This document shows positions 53,394 to 63,573 of a stretch of 64,000 nucleotides of DNA, one piece after another; position 1 is the first letter of the stretch; each line of letters opens with the position of its first letter. The translations under genes and the position numbers were made by a program. Under the pieces are notes generated by a model, which did no database searches, had not been told where the DNA came from, and saw nothing but the letters and a program-made list of their open reading frames with translations. This stretch comes from Halomonas urumqiensis (GTDB taxonomy: Bacteria; Pseudomonadota; Gammaproteobacteria; Pseudomonadales; Halomonadaceae): contig NZ_PYUD01000006.1 of assembly GCF_003028575.1 (NCBI RefSeq), positions 1 through 64,000 of the forward strand, given 5' to 3'.

Positions 53394-55981
53394 GCTCGTG
53401 CCTCCTCGTGATGGGCGGAAGGGGCGTGGTCAGCGCGTTCGCTGTGCGTCTTCAAGAGCCGCAGGCGGTTGGCGTTGCTGACCACGGTGATCGACGAAAG
53501 CGACATGGCAGCGCCGGCAATCATCGGCGACAGCAGGGTGCCCGTGACGGGGTAGAGCACGCCGGCGGCGATGGGGATGCACAGGGCGTTGTAGCCGAAG
53601 GCGCCGACCAGGTTCTGCTTGATGTTGGTGAGCGTGGCGCGGCTGATTTCAATGGCGTCCGCTATGCCGTGCAGCGAGCCGCGCATCAACGTGATGCCGG
53701 CGCTCTCGATGGCGACATCGCTGCCCTGGCCGATGGCGAAGCCGACATCGGCGCGGGCCAGTGCCGGGGCGTCGTTGATACCGTCGCCGACCATGCCGAC
53801 CACCTGGCCGTCGCTTTGCAGGCGCTCGATCTCGGCATGCTTGTCCTCGGGCAGCAGGCCCGCGCGATAATCGTCGATGCCGACTTCTGCGGCAATGGCC
53901 GCCGCGGTGTGGGCGTTGTCGCCGGTGAGCATCACCACCCTCAGGCCATCATCGCGCAGGCGTTTCACGGCGCTGATGGTGTCGTGTCGCAGTGGGTCGC
54001 TGATGCCGAACAGCGCGGCGAGCCGGCCATCCACGGCCAGGTAGACCACGCTGCGGGCTTGGCTTTCCAGGCGCGAGGTAATGTCACACCCCGGCGCAAG
54101 ATCGACCCCTGCCTCTTCGAGCAGGCGAGCGTTGCCGAGCAGCAGGGGGCGACCGTCGGCGGTGCTGGCCTTGACCCCGCCGCCGGTGACGCTCTGGAAG
54201 TCGCGAATCTCGGCGCTTGCTGGTTTTTCTCCAGCATGCTCCTCGACATAGGCGATCAGCGCGCTGGCCAGTGGGTGCTCGGAGCCGCGCTCCAGGGCGG
54301 CCACCAGGTCGAGCGTCTCGCGATGATCGTCACTCAGCAGCTCCGCTTCGGTGACCCGCGGCTTGCCTTCAGTGAGCGTGCCGGTCTTGTCCACCACCAG
54401 CGTGGTGAGCCGGCTGGCGGTCTGCAGGGCATCGCCGCTTCTCACCAGTACGCCGTGCTCGGCGGCCTTGCCGACACCGATCATGGTCGAGATCGGCGTG
54501 GCCAGCCCCAGCGCGCAGGGGCAGGCGATGATCAACACCGTGGTGGCGGTGACCAGCATGTGGATCACCCTGGGCTCGGCGCCCACGTTGAACCACACCA
54601 GTGCCGTGAGCACGGCGATGATCATCACCGAGGGCACGAAGATGCTCGACACCGTATCGGCGAGCTGGCCGATCGGAGGTCGCGAATTCTGTGCATTGGC
54701 CACTTGCTCGGTGATGCGGCCAAGCCGTGTGTCGGCACCCACTCGGGTGACGCGATAGACCAGCCCTCCCTTGCCGTTGACGGTACCGGCGCTGACCTCG
54801 TCACCCTCGCCCTTGGCTACCGGCACTGGCTCGCCGGTGAGCATCGATTCGTCGATATGGCTCGTGCCCTCGCTTACCACGCCGTCCACCGGCAGGCGTT
54901 CGCCGGGGCGGACACGAATATGGTCGTCTTCACGGACCTCATCGATGTCGAGCTCGCGCTCCTGGCCGTCGCGGATCACCCGGGCGGTGCGACTCTGCAG
55001 GTCGAGGAGGCGCTTGAGGGCATCGCTGGTTCGGCCACGGGCACGCAGCTCCAGCGCGTTGCCAAGCAGCACCAGGCCGATGACCATTGCCGCCGCCTCG
55101 AAATACAGCCCCTGGGCCACTGACGGCAACCACGGTGCGAAGGCCACGACGCCCATGGAGTAGAGCCAGGCGGTGCCGGTCCCCATGGCGATCAGGGTGT
55201 CCATGTTGGCTTGGTGGTGGCGAAAATTCTTCCATGCATTGACGAAGAAATGGCGACCGGGCCCGACCATCACCGCCAGGGTCAGCATCCCCACCACCAG
55301 CCAGAACAGTCGGCCTGTGCCATGCGGGTGCGGGTGGTAGATGAACATGCTGGCCATCAGTGGCACGGCCAGGGCCAGTGACCAGGCGCTGCCCCTCAGG
55401 CGACGACGGTACTCCTTCTCGTCCTTTTCGGCTCGGGCCTGCTCGGCCTGGCGGAGGTCGTGGATCGGTTCGGCGCCATAGCCGACCCCCTCCACGGCCT
55501 CGATAAGCGCCTGTTGCCGGGCACTCCCGCGTACCTGGGCGGTGTGCGTGCCGAAGTTCACTGCCGCCGATTGCACGCCGGGGGTGCGCTCCAGTGCCTG
55601 CTGGACGCTCTTTACGCAACTGGCACAGGTCATGCCGCTGATCGCCAGTCTCAGCGACGTCGCGCTTGCGCCCGCCGCATTTTCGGCTGGCGCCGTGGAG
55701 CCCTCGTCGGCGACCGCTGAAGGCCTGGCCTCGGCCTCCTCGTCAGGCGTGGGATGGGCTTGTGCATGCGCTGCGGAGTCGGGCGGATAACCGGCGTCGC
55801 TAAGGAGTTCGTCAAGGGTTGACCCATCCAGCACCGTGGTGACCGCCAGGTGCTTTTTCGCTGGCTCACCGGTCACGTCGGCCCCGGCATCACGTGCATG
55901 AATCGCCTTGCGCATGGTGGCAACGCAACCCTGGCAGTTCATGCCCGGTACCTGGCGTTCAAAGGGTTGTCGCGTGTTCAT
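53390..55981 (-). CDS. copA: Copper-exporting P1B-type ATPase CopA
   Basis: The 863-residue ATPase has two N-terminal heavy-metal domains ([16 protein letters not shown], near residue 13, and [20 protein letters not shown], near 115), membrane motif [14 protein letters not shown], phosphorylation site [12 protein letters not shown], hinge [20 protein letters not shown] and the final [18 protein letters not shown], which marks Cu(I) ATPases. It pumps Cu(I) to the periplasm. Its ATG overlaps the regulator stop, and its stop overlaps the small peptide start. Confidence 0.96.
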   Translation of the reverse strand: MNTRQPFERQVPGMNCQGCVATMRKAIHARDAGADVTGEPAKKHLAVTTVLDGSTLDELLSDAGYPPDSAAHAQAHPTPDEEAEARPSAVADEGSTAPAENAAGASATSLRLAISGMTCASCVKSVQQALERTPGVQSAAVNFGTHTAQVRGSARQQALIEAVEGVGYGAEPIHDLRQAEQARAEKDEKEYRRRLRGSAWSLALAVPLMASMFIYHPHPHGTGRLFWLVVGMLTLAVMVGPGRHFFVNAWKNFRHHQANMDTLIAMGTGTAWLYSMGVVAFAPWLPSVAQGLYFEAAAMVIGLVLLGNALELRARGRTSDALKRLLDLQSRTARVIRDGQERELDIDEVREDDHIRVRPGERLPVDGVVSEGTSHIDESMLTGEPVPVAKGEGDEVSAGTVNGKGGLVYRVTRVGADTRLGRITEQVANAQNSRPPIGQLADTVSSIFVPSVMIIAVLTALVWFNVGAEPRVIHMLVTATTVLIIACPCALGLATPISTMIGVGKAAEHGVLVRSGDALQTASRLTTLVVDKTGTLTEGKPRVTEAELLSDDHRETLDLVAALERGSEHPLASALIAYVEEHAGEKPASAEIRDFQSVTGGGVKASTADGRPLLLGNARLLEEAGVDLAPGCDITSRLESQARSVVYLAVDGRLAALFGISDPLRHDTISAVKRLRDDGLRVVMLTGDNAHTAAAIAAEVGIDDYRAGLLPEDKHAEIERLQSDGQVVGMVGDGINDAPALARADVGFAIGQGSDVAIESAGITLMRGSLHGIADAIEISRATLTNIKQNLVGAFGYNALCIPIAAGVLYPVTGTLLSPMIAGAAMSLSSITVVSNANRLRLLKTHSERADHAPSAHHEEARA

Positions 55982-56421
55982 GGCGTCTCCTTGCGGGTGG
56001 CTTTGCGGGCAGCGAGAGGTTCAGGAAAGCTCTCGATCAACCGGCACAGGCTATGTCCGTCGGGTGTGCCGTCGGGCATCTCGGCCCAGGCATCCAGCGC
56101 CTGCTCCATGCGCTGGGCAAGGGCTTCGAGCTCGTCTATGCGAGCGCGGATCTCGGGCAGGCGGTCGGCCAGCAGGTCGCGGACCATGGGGCAGGGGGAG
56201 TCCCCATGGTCGGCATGCTCGAGAATGTCGCGGATCTCGGCCACACCAAACCCCAGCGTGCGGGCACGCTGGATGAACCTCAGGCGTTCCAGATCACCCT
56301 GGGCATAGAGCTGATAGCCGTTTTCCGGGTGTCGTGTTGGCGTCAACAACCCCTCTCGCGTGTAGTGACGAACGGTTTCGGCGGTGACGCCGGCCTGTCG
56401 TGCCAGTTGGCTGACTTTCAT
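55978..56421 (-). CDS. MerR-family metal-responsive regulator
   Basis: The 147-residue protein has the MerR winged helix ([30 protein letters not shown]) and a dimerisation helix ending in a metal loop. Cysteines are at about 77 (SPCPM) and 126 (SLCRLI); the usual CueR pair C-x7-C is not complete, and Cys77 recalls CadR/ZntR. Because it is cotranscribed with copA, copper is the most likely inducer. Stop overlaps copA by 4 bp. Confidence 0.88.
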   Translation of the reverse strand: MKVSQLARQAGVTAETVRHYTREGLLTPTRHPENGYQLYAQGDLERLRFIQRARTLGFGVAEIRDILEHADHGDSPCPMVRDLLADRLPEIRARIDELEALAQRMEQALDAWAEMPDGTPDGHSLCRLIESFPEPLAARKATRKETP

Positions 56422-56456
56422 GCCACGTGCCTCTCGGGAATCCAGATAGTTCGCTT

Positions 56457-56488
56457 AGTGTAAAACCATTGGGTAACCCATAGGTCAA
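56457..56488 (-). promoter_or_regulatory. MerR-type promoter/operator of the copper operon
   Basis: On minus, -35 TTGACC (56483-56488) and -10 TTACAC or TACACT (56457-56463) are spaced 19-20 bp, the long spacer typical of MerR-controlled promoters. The spacer contains an imperfect dyad (ACCTATGG and CCAATGGT). It lies about 40 bp before the regulator start. Confidence 0.75.
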
Positions 56489-56603
56489 GTCAGCGTTGGC
56501 CGAATGGTGCGCGCTGGGGCATATCGCAACCATGCAGCTAACCCTATGTTAGATAAGGGCATCGGATTCGTTGTAGACCAAAGTATGAGCTTACTAAGCT
56601 TTA

Positions 56604-56616
56604 AAACGAACGTTTG
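56604..56616. promoter_or_regulatory. PsrA-like operator before fadL
   Basis: AAACGAACGTTTG fits the PsrA consensus (C/G)AAAC-N2-4-GTTTG(C/G) except for the first base. It lies 110 bp upstream of fadL, in the 304-bp region shared with the copper operon. Confidence 0.55.
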
Positions 56617-56725
56617 CCCTTGAAAGATGGCGAGCATTGCGAGAAAAGGGACGGGAGTTGCCAGTGCCACTCTTGGGAGTGACCGAAGGCCCTACCGTCG
56701 ATAATGCAGCAAGGGACCACACGCC

Positions 56726-58078
56726 ATGCATAACAAGTTCAACAAGCTCACCTGGGCCGTGGCTATCGCCGCTGCGGCCGTCGCCGGTCAGGCACACGCC
56801 GGTGGCTACCAGATCAACGAACAGAGCGTCAGCGGCCAGGGCTATGGCCATGCGGGTCGCAGTTCCAACGTCAACGATGCGACCATCGTCTTCGGCAACC
56901 CCGCCGGCATGTCGTTTCTGGACCGTGCCCAGGTCACTGCGGGTGCGACCTACCTGGATGTCAGCACCGATATCACCAATGTCGAAGCCAGCCGCAATCT
57001 GGATGCCGGTGTCGCCCAGGGAGGTGCGCCGATGGGGGTGCAGGTCCCGGTGGGCGACATCCCCGGGGGCAATGAGGGCGACATGGTGCCCGGCTCACCG
57101 ATTCCGTTTGCCTTTTATGCGCAGCCGGTGACCGAGAAGCTGGCCTTCGGTTTCGGGGTCTATGCGCCTTTTGGTTCCAACACCGACTACGAAGATGATT
57201 TCCAGGGACGCTATTTCGGTGACTACACCGAGCTCAGGGTGATCAGCGCCCAGCCCACGGTGTCCTATCGCTTCAACGACCAATGGTCGGTTGGCCTGGG
57301 TATCACCTACAACCAGGTCGAGGGCGAGCTACGCCGTCAACTGCCGTCAGAGCCGACCTTCAACCCCGCAGCGGATATCGACTCGCGTGTCGAAGGCAGT
57401 GACGATGGCTGGGGCTACAACCTCGGCGTGATGTACCAGCCGATTCCCGAGACATCGTTGGGCCTGACCTATCGCTCCAAGGTCGACTACACCCTGACCG
57501 GTGACTTCCGTGCCTTCGATCCGGCAGGCAATGTGGTCCGCGCCGATGACGCCAGCCTCGAACTGACCACCCCGGAATCGGTCAACTTCTCGATCACCCA
57601 GCAGATGAACGACAGGCTCAAGCTGATGGCGGGTGTGTCATGGGTGCGCTGGGACCGCTTCGACCAGATCCTGGTCGAAGGCAGCCAGGGCAACACCATC
57701 ACCCAGGAAACCCAGAACTATTCCGACGCCTGGGCCTTCGCGGTGGGGGGCGAGTACCAGCTCAATCCACAGTGGGCGTTGCGTGCCGGGTTGACCATCG
57801 ATAACACGCCGTCAAGCGATGAGTTCCGCAGCGTGCGCATTCCCTCCGATGATCGGCGCATCTTCTCGATTGGTGCCGGCTGGAGCCCCACTGACAACCT
57901 GACCCTGGATCTCGCCTACTCCTATCTGACCGAGCGTGGCACCAATGTCAGCCAGGAGCGCGCCGACCTGCTGGCAAGCCCCCAGACCGGTGGTGTGCCG
58001 GTGGGTGGGGCCAGCTACTCGGCCGATTACAAGAACCAGGCCCATGGCTTTGGCGCCCAGTTGACCTATCGGTTCTGA
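56726..58078 (+). CDS. fadL: FadL-family outer-membrane fatty acid porin
   Basis: The 450-residue beta-barrel begins with a signal peptide cleaved near AHA-GG (about residue 25) and has the FadL features GGYQINEQSVSGQGYGHAGR and FGNPAGMSFL (NPA motif), ending in a typical C-terminal Phe (LTYRF). It takes up long-chain fatty acids or other hydrophobic compounds. A PsrA-like site upstream suggests fatty-acid control. The ribosome site is weak (AAGGGA about 10 nt upstream). Confidence 0.93.
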   Translation: MHNKFNKLTWAVAIAAAAVAGQAHAGGYQINEQSVSGQGYGHAGRSSNVNDATIVFGNPAGMSFLDRAQVTAGATYLDVSTDITNVEASRNLDAGVAQGGAPMGVQVPVGDIPGGNEGDMVPGSPIPFAFYAQPVTEKLAFGFGVYAPFGSNTDYEDDFQGRYFGDYTELRVISAQPTVSYRFNDQWSVGLGITYNQVEGELRRQLPSEPTFNPAADIDSRVEGSDDGWGYNLGVMYQPIPETSLGLTYRSKVDYTLTGDFRAFDPAGNVVRADDASLELTTPESVNFSITQQMNDRLKLMAGVSWVRWDRFDQILVEGSQGNTITQETQNYSDAWAFAVGGEYQLNPQWALRAGLTIDNTPSSDEFRSVRIPSDDRRIFSIGAGWSPTDNLTLDLAYSYLTERGTNVSQERADLLASPQTGGVPVGGASYSADYKNQAHGFGAQLTYRF

Positions 58079-58104
58079 CCGGCGATACCTCCACCTCGAG
58101 CACA

Positions 58105-58133
58105 ACGCGACCCGGCCCATGGCCGGGTCGCGT
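58105..58133 (+). terminator. Terminator after fadL
   Basis: ACGCGACCCGGCC pairs perfectly with GGCCGGGTCGCGT around CAT. The tail is GTGTGTC without a T-run. Confidence 0.7.
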
Positions 58134-58300
58134 GTGTCAGGGTCTGTCGTGAATGACAGGGCTGCTGCATGGATGCGGGGCGTCGGCGCATTCGCTACAA
58201 TAAGCGCCTTTTCCGCTCCACTGTGGTTCGAATGGCGTGCTTCGACCTTCGGTCGGCGCCACGGTGGTCGTTTTTTCCATCGCAGACTCGGATGAGCCCC

Positions 58301-59399
58301 ATGCTGGAAACCAACCCGATTCACACTCTCATCAAGGACCTGTCTGAGCGGACAGATGTCCTTAGGGGGTATCTTTGACTATGCCGAGAAGAAGGATCGG
58401 CTAGAGGAAGTCACTCGCGAGCTCGAGGATGCCGGGGTCTGGAACGACCCTGACTATGCCCAGAAGCTCGGCAAGGAGCGGGCATCGCTCGAGCAGATCG
58501 TCGCCACCATCGATGAACTCGACCAGGGGCTCGCGGATAGTCGCGACCTGCTTGAGCTCGCCGAAATGGAGGAGGACGAGGACACCGTCGAGGAGGTCCG
58601 CAAGGAGCTCGATGGCATGCAGGCAAGCCTCGAAAAACTCGAGTTCCGGCGCATGTTCTCCGGTGAGATGGACGAGAACAACGCCTACCTGGACATTCAG
58701 TCCGGTTCCGGTGGCACCGAGGCCCAGGATTGGGCCAACATCCTGTTGCGCATGTACCTGCGCTGGGCCGAGCATCATGGTTTCAAGGCCGAGATCATCG
58801 AGGCCTCGGCAGGTGAGGTGGCTGGCATCAAGTCGGCCACCATTCACGTGCAGGGCGATTACGCCTTCGGCTGGTTGCGCACCGAAACCGGCGTGCACCG
58901 CCTGGTGCGCAAGAGCCCCTTCGACTCAGGCGGTCGTCGCCATACCTCGTTTGCCTCGGTATTCCTGTCGCCTGAAGTGGATGACAACTTCGAGGTCGAG
59001 ATCAACCCGGCCGACCTGCGAGTCGATACCTATCGCTCCAGCGGTGCCGGTGGCCAGCACGTCAACACCACCGACTCGGCGGTACGGATCACCCACGAGC
59101 CCACCGGCGTGGTGGTGGCTTGCCAGAACCAGCGCAGTCAGCATGCCAACCGCGATTTCGCCATGAAGCAGTTGAAGGCGAAGTTGTGGGAACTGGAGAT
59201 GCAAAAGCGCAATACCGCCAAGCAGGAGGCCGAGGAGTCCAAGGCCGACATCGGCTGGGGAAGCCAGATCCGCTCCTATGTGCTGGACGACCAGCGCATC
59301 AAGGACCTGCGCACCGGCGTGCAAACCAGCAATTGCGACAAGGTGCTGGATGGCGACCTCGACCAGTTCATCGTCGCAAGCCTCAAGCAAGGCCTCTAA
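58301..59399 (+). CDS. prfB: Peptide chain release factor 2 (programmed +1 frameshift)
   Basis: The gene is read in two frames: 58301-58375 (25 codons starting [16 protein letters not shown]) and, after a +1 shift skipping T58376, 58377-59399, giving 365 residues. The SPF specificity tripeptide is in [14 protein letters not shown] and the GGQ motif in [17 protein letters not shown]2 releases peptides at UGA and UAA. The in-frame UGA provides autoregulation by RF2 level. It precedes lysS as in E. coli. Confidence 0.97.
58364..58379 (+). promoter_or_regulatory. RF2 programmed frameshift site
   Basis: The site AGGGGGTATCTTTGAC has the internal Shine-Dalgarno AGGGGG (58364-58369), the slippery CTT (58373-58375) and the in-frame UGA followed by C (58376-58379). 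It is identical to the E. coli element. Confidence 0.97.
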
Positions 59400-59443
59400 C
59401 ACCAGCCCTGAGCCCGCAGTCCAATCCCTAGACAGGTAGCAAC

Positions 59444-60994
59444 ATGGTCAACCAGAGTTCCTCACCGGAAAGCCCGCAAAGCGACGAGAACCGGCTGATT
59501 GCCGAGCGTCGTGCCAAGCTGGCCGAGCGCCGCCAGCTTGCCGATTCGCGCGGTGAAAGTGTCTTTCCCAACGATTTTCGTCGCGACAGCCAGGCGGCCA
59601 GTCTGATCGAGGAACTGGGCGACAAGGACAAGGCCGAGCTCGAGGCGCTCGACCGCCAGGCGGCGGTGGCCGGGCGGATCATGCGCAAGCGTGGGCCATT
59701 CATCGTCATTCAGGACGTGACCGGACAGATCCAGCTCTACGTCGACAAGAAGGGGCTGCCGGAGGCGACCCTGGAGGACATCAAGCGCTGGGACATCGGT
59801 GATATCGTGGCCGCCCGCGGGCCGGTCCACAAGTCCGGCAAGGGTGACCTGTACGTGATGATGGTCGAGGCCAGGCTTCTGACCAAGAGCCTGCGCCCGC
59901 TGCCCGACAAGTTCCATGGCCTGACCGACATGGAAGCGCGTTACCGTCAGCGCTATGTCGACCTGATCATGAACCCGGATTCGCGCAAGGTCTTCGAAAC
60001 CCGTGCCGGGATCATCAGCGTGATGCGGCGCTTCTTCGAGGCGCGCGGCTACATGGAGGTCGAAACCCCCATGTTGCAGCCGATTCCGGGGGGCGCCACG
60101 GCGCGGCCGTTCGTCACCCACCACAATGCGCTGGACATCGACATGTACCTGCGTATCGCCCCGGAGCTGTACCTCAAGCGTCTGGTGGTGGGCGGTTTCG
60201 AGCGGGTCTTCGAGATCAACCGCAACTTCCGCAACGAAGGGCTCTCGACGCGGCACAACCCCGAATTCACCATGGTCGAGTTCTATCAGGCCTACGCGGA
60301 CTACCATGACCTGATGGACCTCACCGAGGAGCTGCTGCGCACCCTGGCGCGCGACGTGCTGGGCACCACCAAGGTGGTCAATACCGTGCGCAACAATGAA
60401 GGCGAGGTGCTGGAGACCTACGAGTATGACTTCGGCAAGCCGCTGACCAGGCTGTCGGTGTTCGATGCGATTCTCGAGTTCAACCCGGACATTCATGCCG
60501 CCGCCTTGTCCGACGAGTCGGCGGCGCGCCAGATCGCCGAGCGGCTGGACATCGACGTCAAGGATGGCTGGGGGCTTGGCAAGATCCAGATCGAGATCTT
60601 TGAGAAGACCGTGGAACACCGCCTCAAGCAGCCGACCTTCATCACCGACTACCCCACCGAAGTCAGCCCGCTGGCGCGGCGCAAGGACAGCGATCCCTTC
60701 GTCACCGAACGCTTCGAGTTCTTCGTCGGCGGGCGCGAGATCGCCAATGGCTTCTCGGAGCTCAACGATGCCGAGGACCAGGCCGAGCGCTTCCGCGAGC
60801 AGGTAGCCGAGAAGGATGCCGGCGACCTGGAGGCGATGTTCTTCGACGCCGATTACGTGCGCGCGCTGGAAGTGGGCCTGCCGCCCACCGCCGGCGAGGG
60901 CATCGGTATCGACCGCCTGGTGATGCTGTTCACCGACAGTGCCTCGATCCGCGATGTGTTGCTGTTCCCCGCCATGCGCCCCGAAGGAGACTGA
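59444..60994 (+). CDS. lysS: Lysyl-tRNA synthetase (class II)
   Basis: The 516-residue enzyme has an N-terminal OB fold ([20 protein letters not shown]), class II motif 2 ([20 protein letters not shown]) and motif 3 ([13 protein letters not shown]). It charges tRNA-Lys. Length is slightly longer than E. coli LysS (505). It lies 44 bp after prfB and is followed by a hairpin element. Confidence 0.97.
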   Translation: MVNQSSSPESPQSDENRLIAERRAKLAERRQLADSRGESVFPNDFRRDSQAASLIEELGDKDKAELEALDRQAAVAGRIMRKRGPFIVIQDVTGQIQLYVDKKGLPEATLEDIKRWDIGDIVAARGPVHKSGKGDLYVMMVEARLLTKSLRPLPDKFHGLTDMEARYRQRYVDLIMNPDSRKVFETRAGIISVMRRFFEARGYMEVETPMLQPIPGGATARPFVTHHNALDIDMYLRIAPELYLKRLVVGGFERVFEINRNFRNEGLSTRHNPEFTMVEFYQAYADYHDLMDLTEELLRTLARDVLGTTKVVNTVRNNEGEVLETYEYDFGKPLTRLSVFDAILEFNPDIHAAALSDESAARQIAERLDIDVKDGWGLGKIQIEIFEKTVEHRLKQPTFITDYPTEVSPLARRKDSDPFVTERFEFFVGGREIANGFSELNDAEDQAERFREQVAEKDAGDLEAMFFDADYVRALEVGLPPTAGEGIGIDRLVMLFTDSASIRDVLLFPAMRPEGD

Positions 60995-61030
60995 AGGGGC
61001 TGCGCTTCGGCCACGTGAAGTGTCTATGCT

Positions 61031-61140
61031 GGGGCGCCGGGGACAGGTCGTAGAGGAGGTCTTTTGCCATGGAAGGCAAAAGTAGCTTACAGGGAAGTAT
61101 TCACAGCGCCTCCTCTTAGTCCTGTCGCCGGTACAGCCCC
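61031..61140 (+). repeat. Interspersed hairpin element, copy D
   Basis: This copy lies 36 bp after lysS. Outer GGGGC/GCCCC, arms GACAGG/CCTGTC, GAGGAGG/CCTCCTC (61053-61059 with 61109-61115) and apical CTTTTGCC/GGCAAAAG pair. A longer external repeat GAAGGGGCTG/CAGCCCCTTC (60993-61002 with 61134-61143) encloses it. AGGAGG precedes TTG 61064, whose frame is open. Confidence 0.85.
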
Positions 61141-61270
61141 TTCCAGATTGTCCGACACGTCGGGGCCTATTGGCGAAGTAGCCCCGTTTTATTGCCAGGG
61201 CGTGGAAGTATTGGTAACCGACGCGGCCAACGCCCATAATGGTCAGCGTTTCGACGTCGAGGAGACTCCC

Positions 61271-61657
61271 ATGAAACTGCTAAACCGCTCAGCCTTGAGC
61301 GTCCGGCCGACCCAGCACTTCGTGGATTGGATCAACGCCCTGGAGCCGACCATGGGCGATGATGACCTCGACCTTACCGATGTCGAACGCGAAAGTACCG
61401 TCTACCTGATTCCGGAAATGGACACGCCGGAAGCGCTCGAGACCTTCGTTCACGAGCGCTACCTCGAGATTCTCGAGACTGAGCTTCGCGCCTGGGAGGA
61501 AGACGAACGACAGTGGCCGGAGAGCGTCGACTGGGCCCTCTTCCAGCGCTTCCTGCAGGTCGAACACAGCTACCTGGCGATCGACCTCGATCATGAGACG
61601 GCGCTTGAAATCTCGGAAGTCGACGATGCCCTGCTGGTGGATGTCGAACAGGATTGA
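61271..61657 (+). CDS. Conserved small acidic protein, function unknown
   Basis: The 128-residue protein is acidic and helical (VDWINALEPTMGDDDLDLTD, EWEEDERQW-like segments) without signal or membrane segment. GAGGAG lies 6 nt before ATG 61271. The same frame is open upstream through repeat D, but the strong ribosome site marks this start. I recall similar conserved hypothetical proteins next to lysS-region genes in gammaproteobacteria but cannot name a family. Confidence 0.72.
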   Translation: MKLLNRSALSVRPTQHFVDWINALEPTMGDDDLDLTDVERESTVYLIPEMDTPEALETFVHERYLEILETELRAWEEDERQWPESVDWALFQRFLQVEHSYLAIDLDHETALEISEVDDALLVDVEQD

Positions 61658-61697
61658 CCGACGCCCAGGCCTGGCCCGCGGAGATATCCGTGATCGA

Positions 61698-61719
61698 GAA
61701 ACCGGCTTCGGCCGGTTTC
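61698..61719 (+). terminator. Hairpin terminator after the small acidic protein
   Basis: GAAACCGGC pairs with GCCGGTTTC around a TTCG tetraloop. The following bases are CTGCG, so it is T-poor but positioned between genes. Confidence 0.65.
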
Positions 61720-61765
61720 CTGCGTCTGGGCCCTGATTCCCTGCACCCTGAAACCAAGAGGCGAG

Positions 61766-63211
61766 ATGAGTCGACTCTTCGATACGCGACCTGGCGATGA
61801 TGGTTTGCCGGGCCCCGAGCGGCGCCAGGCGGTGCTGGCGCTGGTGCTGGGCACCCTGATGGCGGTGGTCGACACCACCATGGTCAATATCGCCCTGCCA
61901 TCGATCGCCGTGAGCCTGGACGTTTCGGCCTCGCGTGCCGTCTGGGTGACCAACCTGTTCCAGATCGTCTGCGCGGCGTTCCTGCTGGTGTTCGCTGCGT
62001 TGAGCGCACTGGTCAGCCGCCGCCGGCTCTACGTGGCAGGGGTGGGCGTGTTCACCCTGGCTGCACTCGGCAGCGCACTCTCCACGAGTTTCGAGTCGCT
62101 GCTGGTGTTTCGCGCTTTGCAGGGGCTCGGCGCTGCGGCCACCCTGTCCATAGGCCCCGCGATCTATCGCTCGATCTTTCCCTCGCGGTTGCTGGGTAGC
62201 GCCCTGGGCTTGAGCGCGATGGTGGTGGCCGGCGGCTACGCCGCGGGGCCTGCCATTGGCGGGCTATTGCTCTCGGTTGCCGAGTGGCCGTGGTTGTTTG
62301 CCTTGCACTTGCCATTGGGTTGCGTCGCGCTCTCTCTGGCCTGGCGCGCCCTGCCGAGGGAAAAGGGCCGCTGGCATGGCTTCGATGGTGTGGGGGCGCT
62401 GCTGTCGGTGGTGATGCTGGCGAGCTTGTTCCTGGCGCTGGACGCCATCGGTCATCGAGCGCCTGCCTGGCAGGTGGCGGCAGGCGTGGTGATCAGTGTC
62501 ACGGCCGCGGTGCTGTTCGTGCAGCGCCAACGGCGTGCCAGTTTTCCGTTGCTGCCACTGTCACTGTTCCAGGAGCCACGTTTCAGCCTGGCGGTGTGTG
62601 CCTCGGGGCTGGCCTTCATCGGCCAGGGGCTGGCCTTCGTCGCGCTGTCCTTTCTCTACCAGCAGGAGATGGGTTTCACGCCGCTGCAAACCGCCTGGCT
62701 GTTCACGCCTTGGCCGCTCGCCATCATGCTGGTGGGGCCAGTGGCAGGGCGCCTGGCCGACAAGCTGAACCCGAGCGTGATCGCAAGCACGGGCTTGCTG
62801 TTGCTGATGATGGGGTTTGCCTCGCTGGCGCTGCTCGAGGCGGATGCCGGTGTGCTCGATGGCTTGTGGCGGACGGCGCTCTGCGGGCTGGGTTTCGGCC
62901 TGTTCCAGCCGCCCAACAACCGCGAGATGATGGCCAGCACGCCAGCCGCGCTGAGTGCCAGTGCCTCGGGCATGATGAGCACCACGCGCACCGTAGGCCA
63001 ATCCTTCGGGGTGGCGCTGGTCGGTGCCTTCCTGGCGGTGGGCCTGCCGGTGCAAGCCACCTTGTGGGTCGGTGGGGCGGCCTGCGTCCTGTCACTGGTG
63101 GCAAGCCTTGCGCGCATGCCGTTGGCGGGTGCCGCCCAGGCGCGCCGACGCGCGGCCAATCGCGAGGCTGCACCGACCCCTTCATCGTCTCGAACGGGAC
63201 GGCTGAAGTGA
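61766..63211 (+). CDS. MFS transporter, DHA2 family
   Basis: The 481-residue protein has about 14 membrane helices, motif D1 at the first helix (AVVDTTMVNIALPSIAVSLD) and motif C-like GYAAGPAIGGLLLSVAEWPW, marking drug/proton antiporters of the EmrB/QacA group. It likely exports hydrophobic toxic compounds using the proton gradient. No EmrA-type partner is adjacent. AAGAGG precedes the ATG. Confidence 0.9.
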   Translation: MSRLFDTRPGDDGLPGPERRQAVLALVLGTLMAVVDTTMVNIALPSIAVSLDVSASRAVWVTNLFQIVCAAFLLVFAALSALVSRRRLYVAGVGVFTLAALGSALSTSFESLLVFRALQGLGAAATLSIGPAIYRSIFPSRLLGSALGLSAMVVAGGYAAGPAIGGLLLSVAEWPWLFALHLPLGCVALSLAWRALPREKGRWHGFDGVGALLSVVMLASLFLALDAIGHRAPAWQVAAGVVISVTAAVLFVQRQRRASFPLLPLSLFQEPRFSLAVCASGLAFIGQGLAFVALSFLYQQEMGFTPLQTAWLFTPWPLAIMLVGPVAGRLADKLNPSVIASTGLLLLMMGFASLALLEADAGVLDGLWRTALCGLGFGLFQPPNNREMMASTPAALSASASGMMSTTRTVGQSFGVALVGAFLAVGLPVQATLWVGGAACVLSLVASLARMPLAGAAQARRRAANREAAPTPSSSRTGRLK

Positions 63212-63261
63212 ACGCCAGAACGAGTACAATGGGTCATCCTGTTCATCACCGGGGAATCGCC

Positions 63262-63573
63262 ATGCGAATCCAGTCAACCATCGAAGACAAGCTGCAGTCC
63301 CTCGAGCCCGTGGCACTCGCGGTGGAGAACGAGAGCCACCGCCATAACGTGCCGGCGGATTCCGAGACCCATTTTAAGGTGACCCTGGTCTCGGCAAGCT
63401 TCAAGGGCCTGATGCCGGTCAAGCGCCACCAGCAGATCTACGCCTTGCTTGCCGACGAGCTGTCGGGTCCCGTGCATGCGCTGGCTCTGCATCTCTATAC
63501 GCCTGATGAGTGGGCGGCGCGTGGCGAGGCGCGTCCCGAGTCGCCCGATTGTCGGGGTGGCGGGGCATCGTGA
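63262..63573 (+). CDS. bolA: BolA family protein
   Basis: The 103-residue protein has the BolA pattern: ALAVENESHRHNVPADSETH with the conserved His, then HFKVTLVSASFKGLMPVKRH and HQQIYALLADELSGPVHALA. BolA proteins pair with monothiol glutaredoxins in iron-sulfur trafficking and affect cell shape under stress. Its stop overlaps the next start (GTGA). Confidence 0.93.
   Translation: MRIQSTIEDKLQSLEPVALAVENESHRHNVPADSETHFKVTLVSASFKGLMPVKRHQQIYALLADELSGPVHALALHLYTPDEWAARGEARPESPDCRGGGAS

Noticed and set aside
53408..55123. 571-codon plus-strand frame
   Set aside because: Antisense shadow of copA.
59462..61237. 591-codon minus-strand frame
   Set aside because: It is fully antisense to lysS; such long frames are expected in high-GC DNA and the product is His/Gly/Arg-rich without any recognisable domain.
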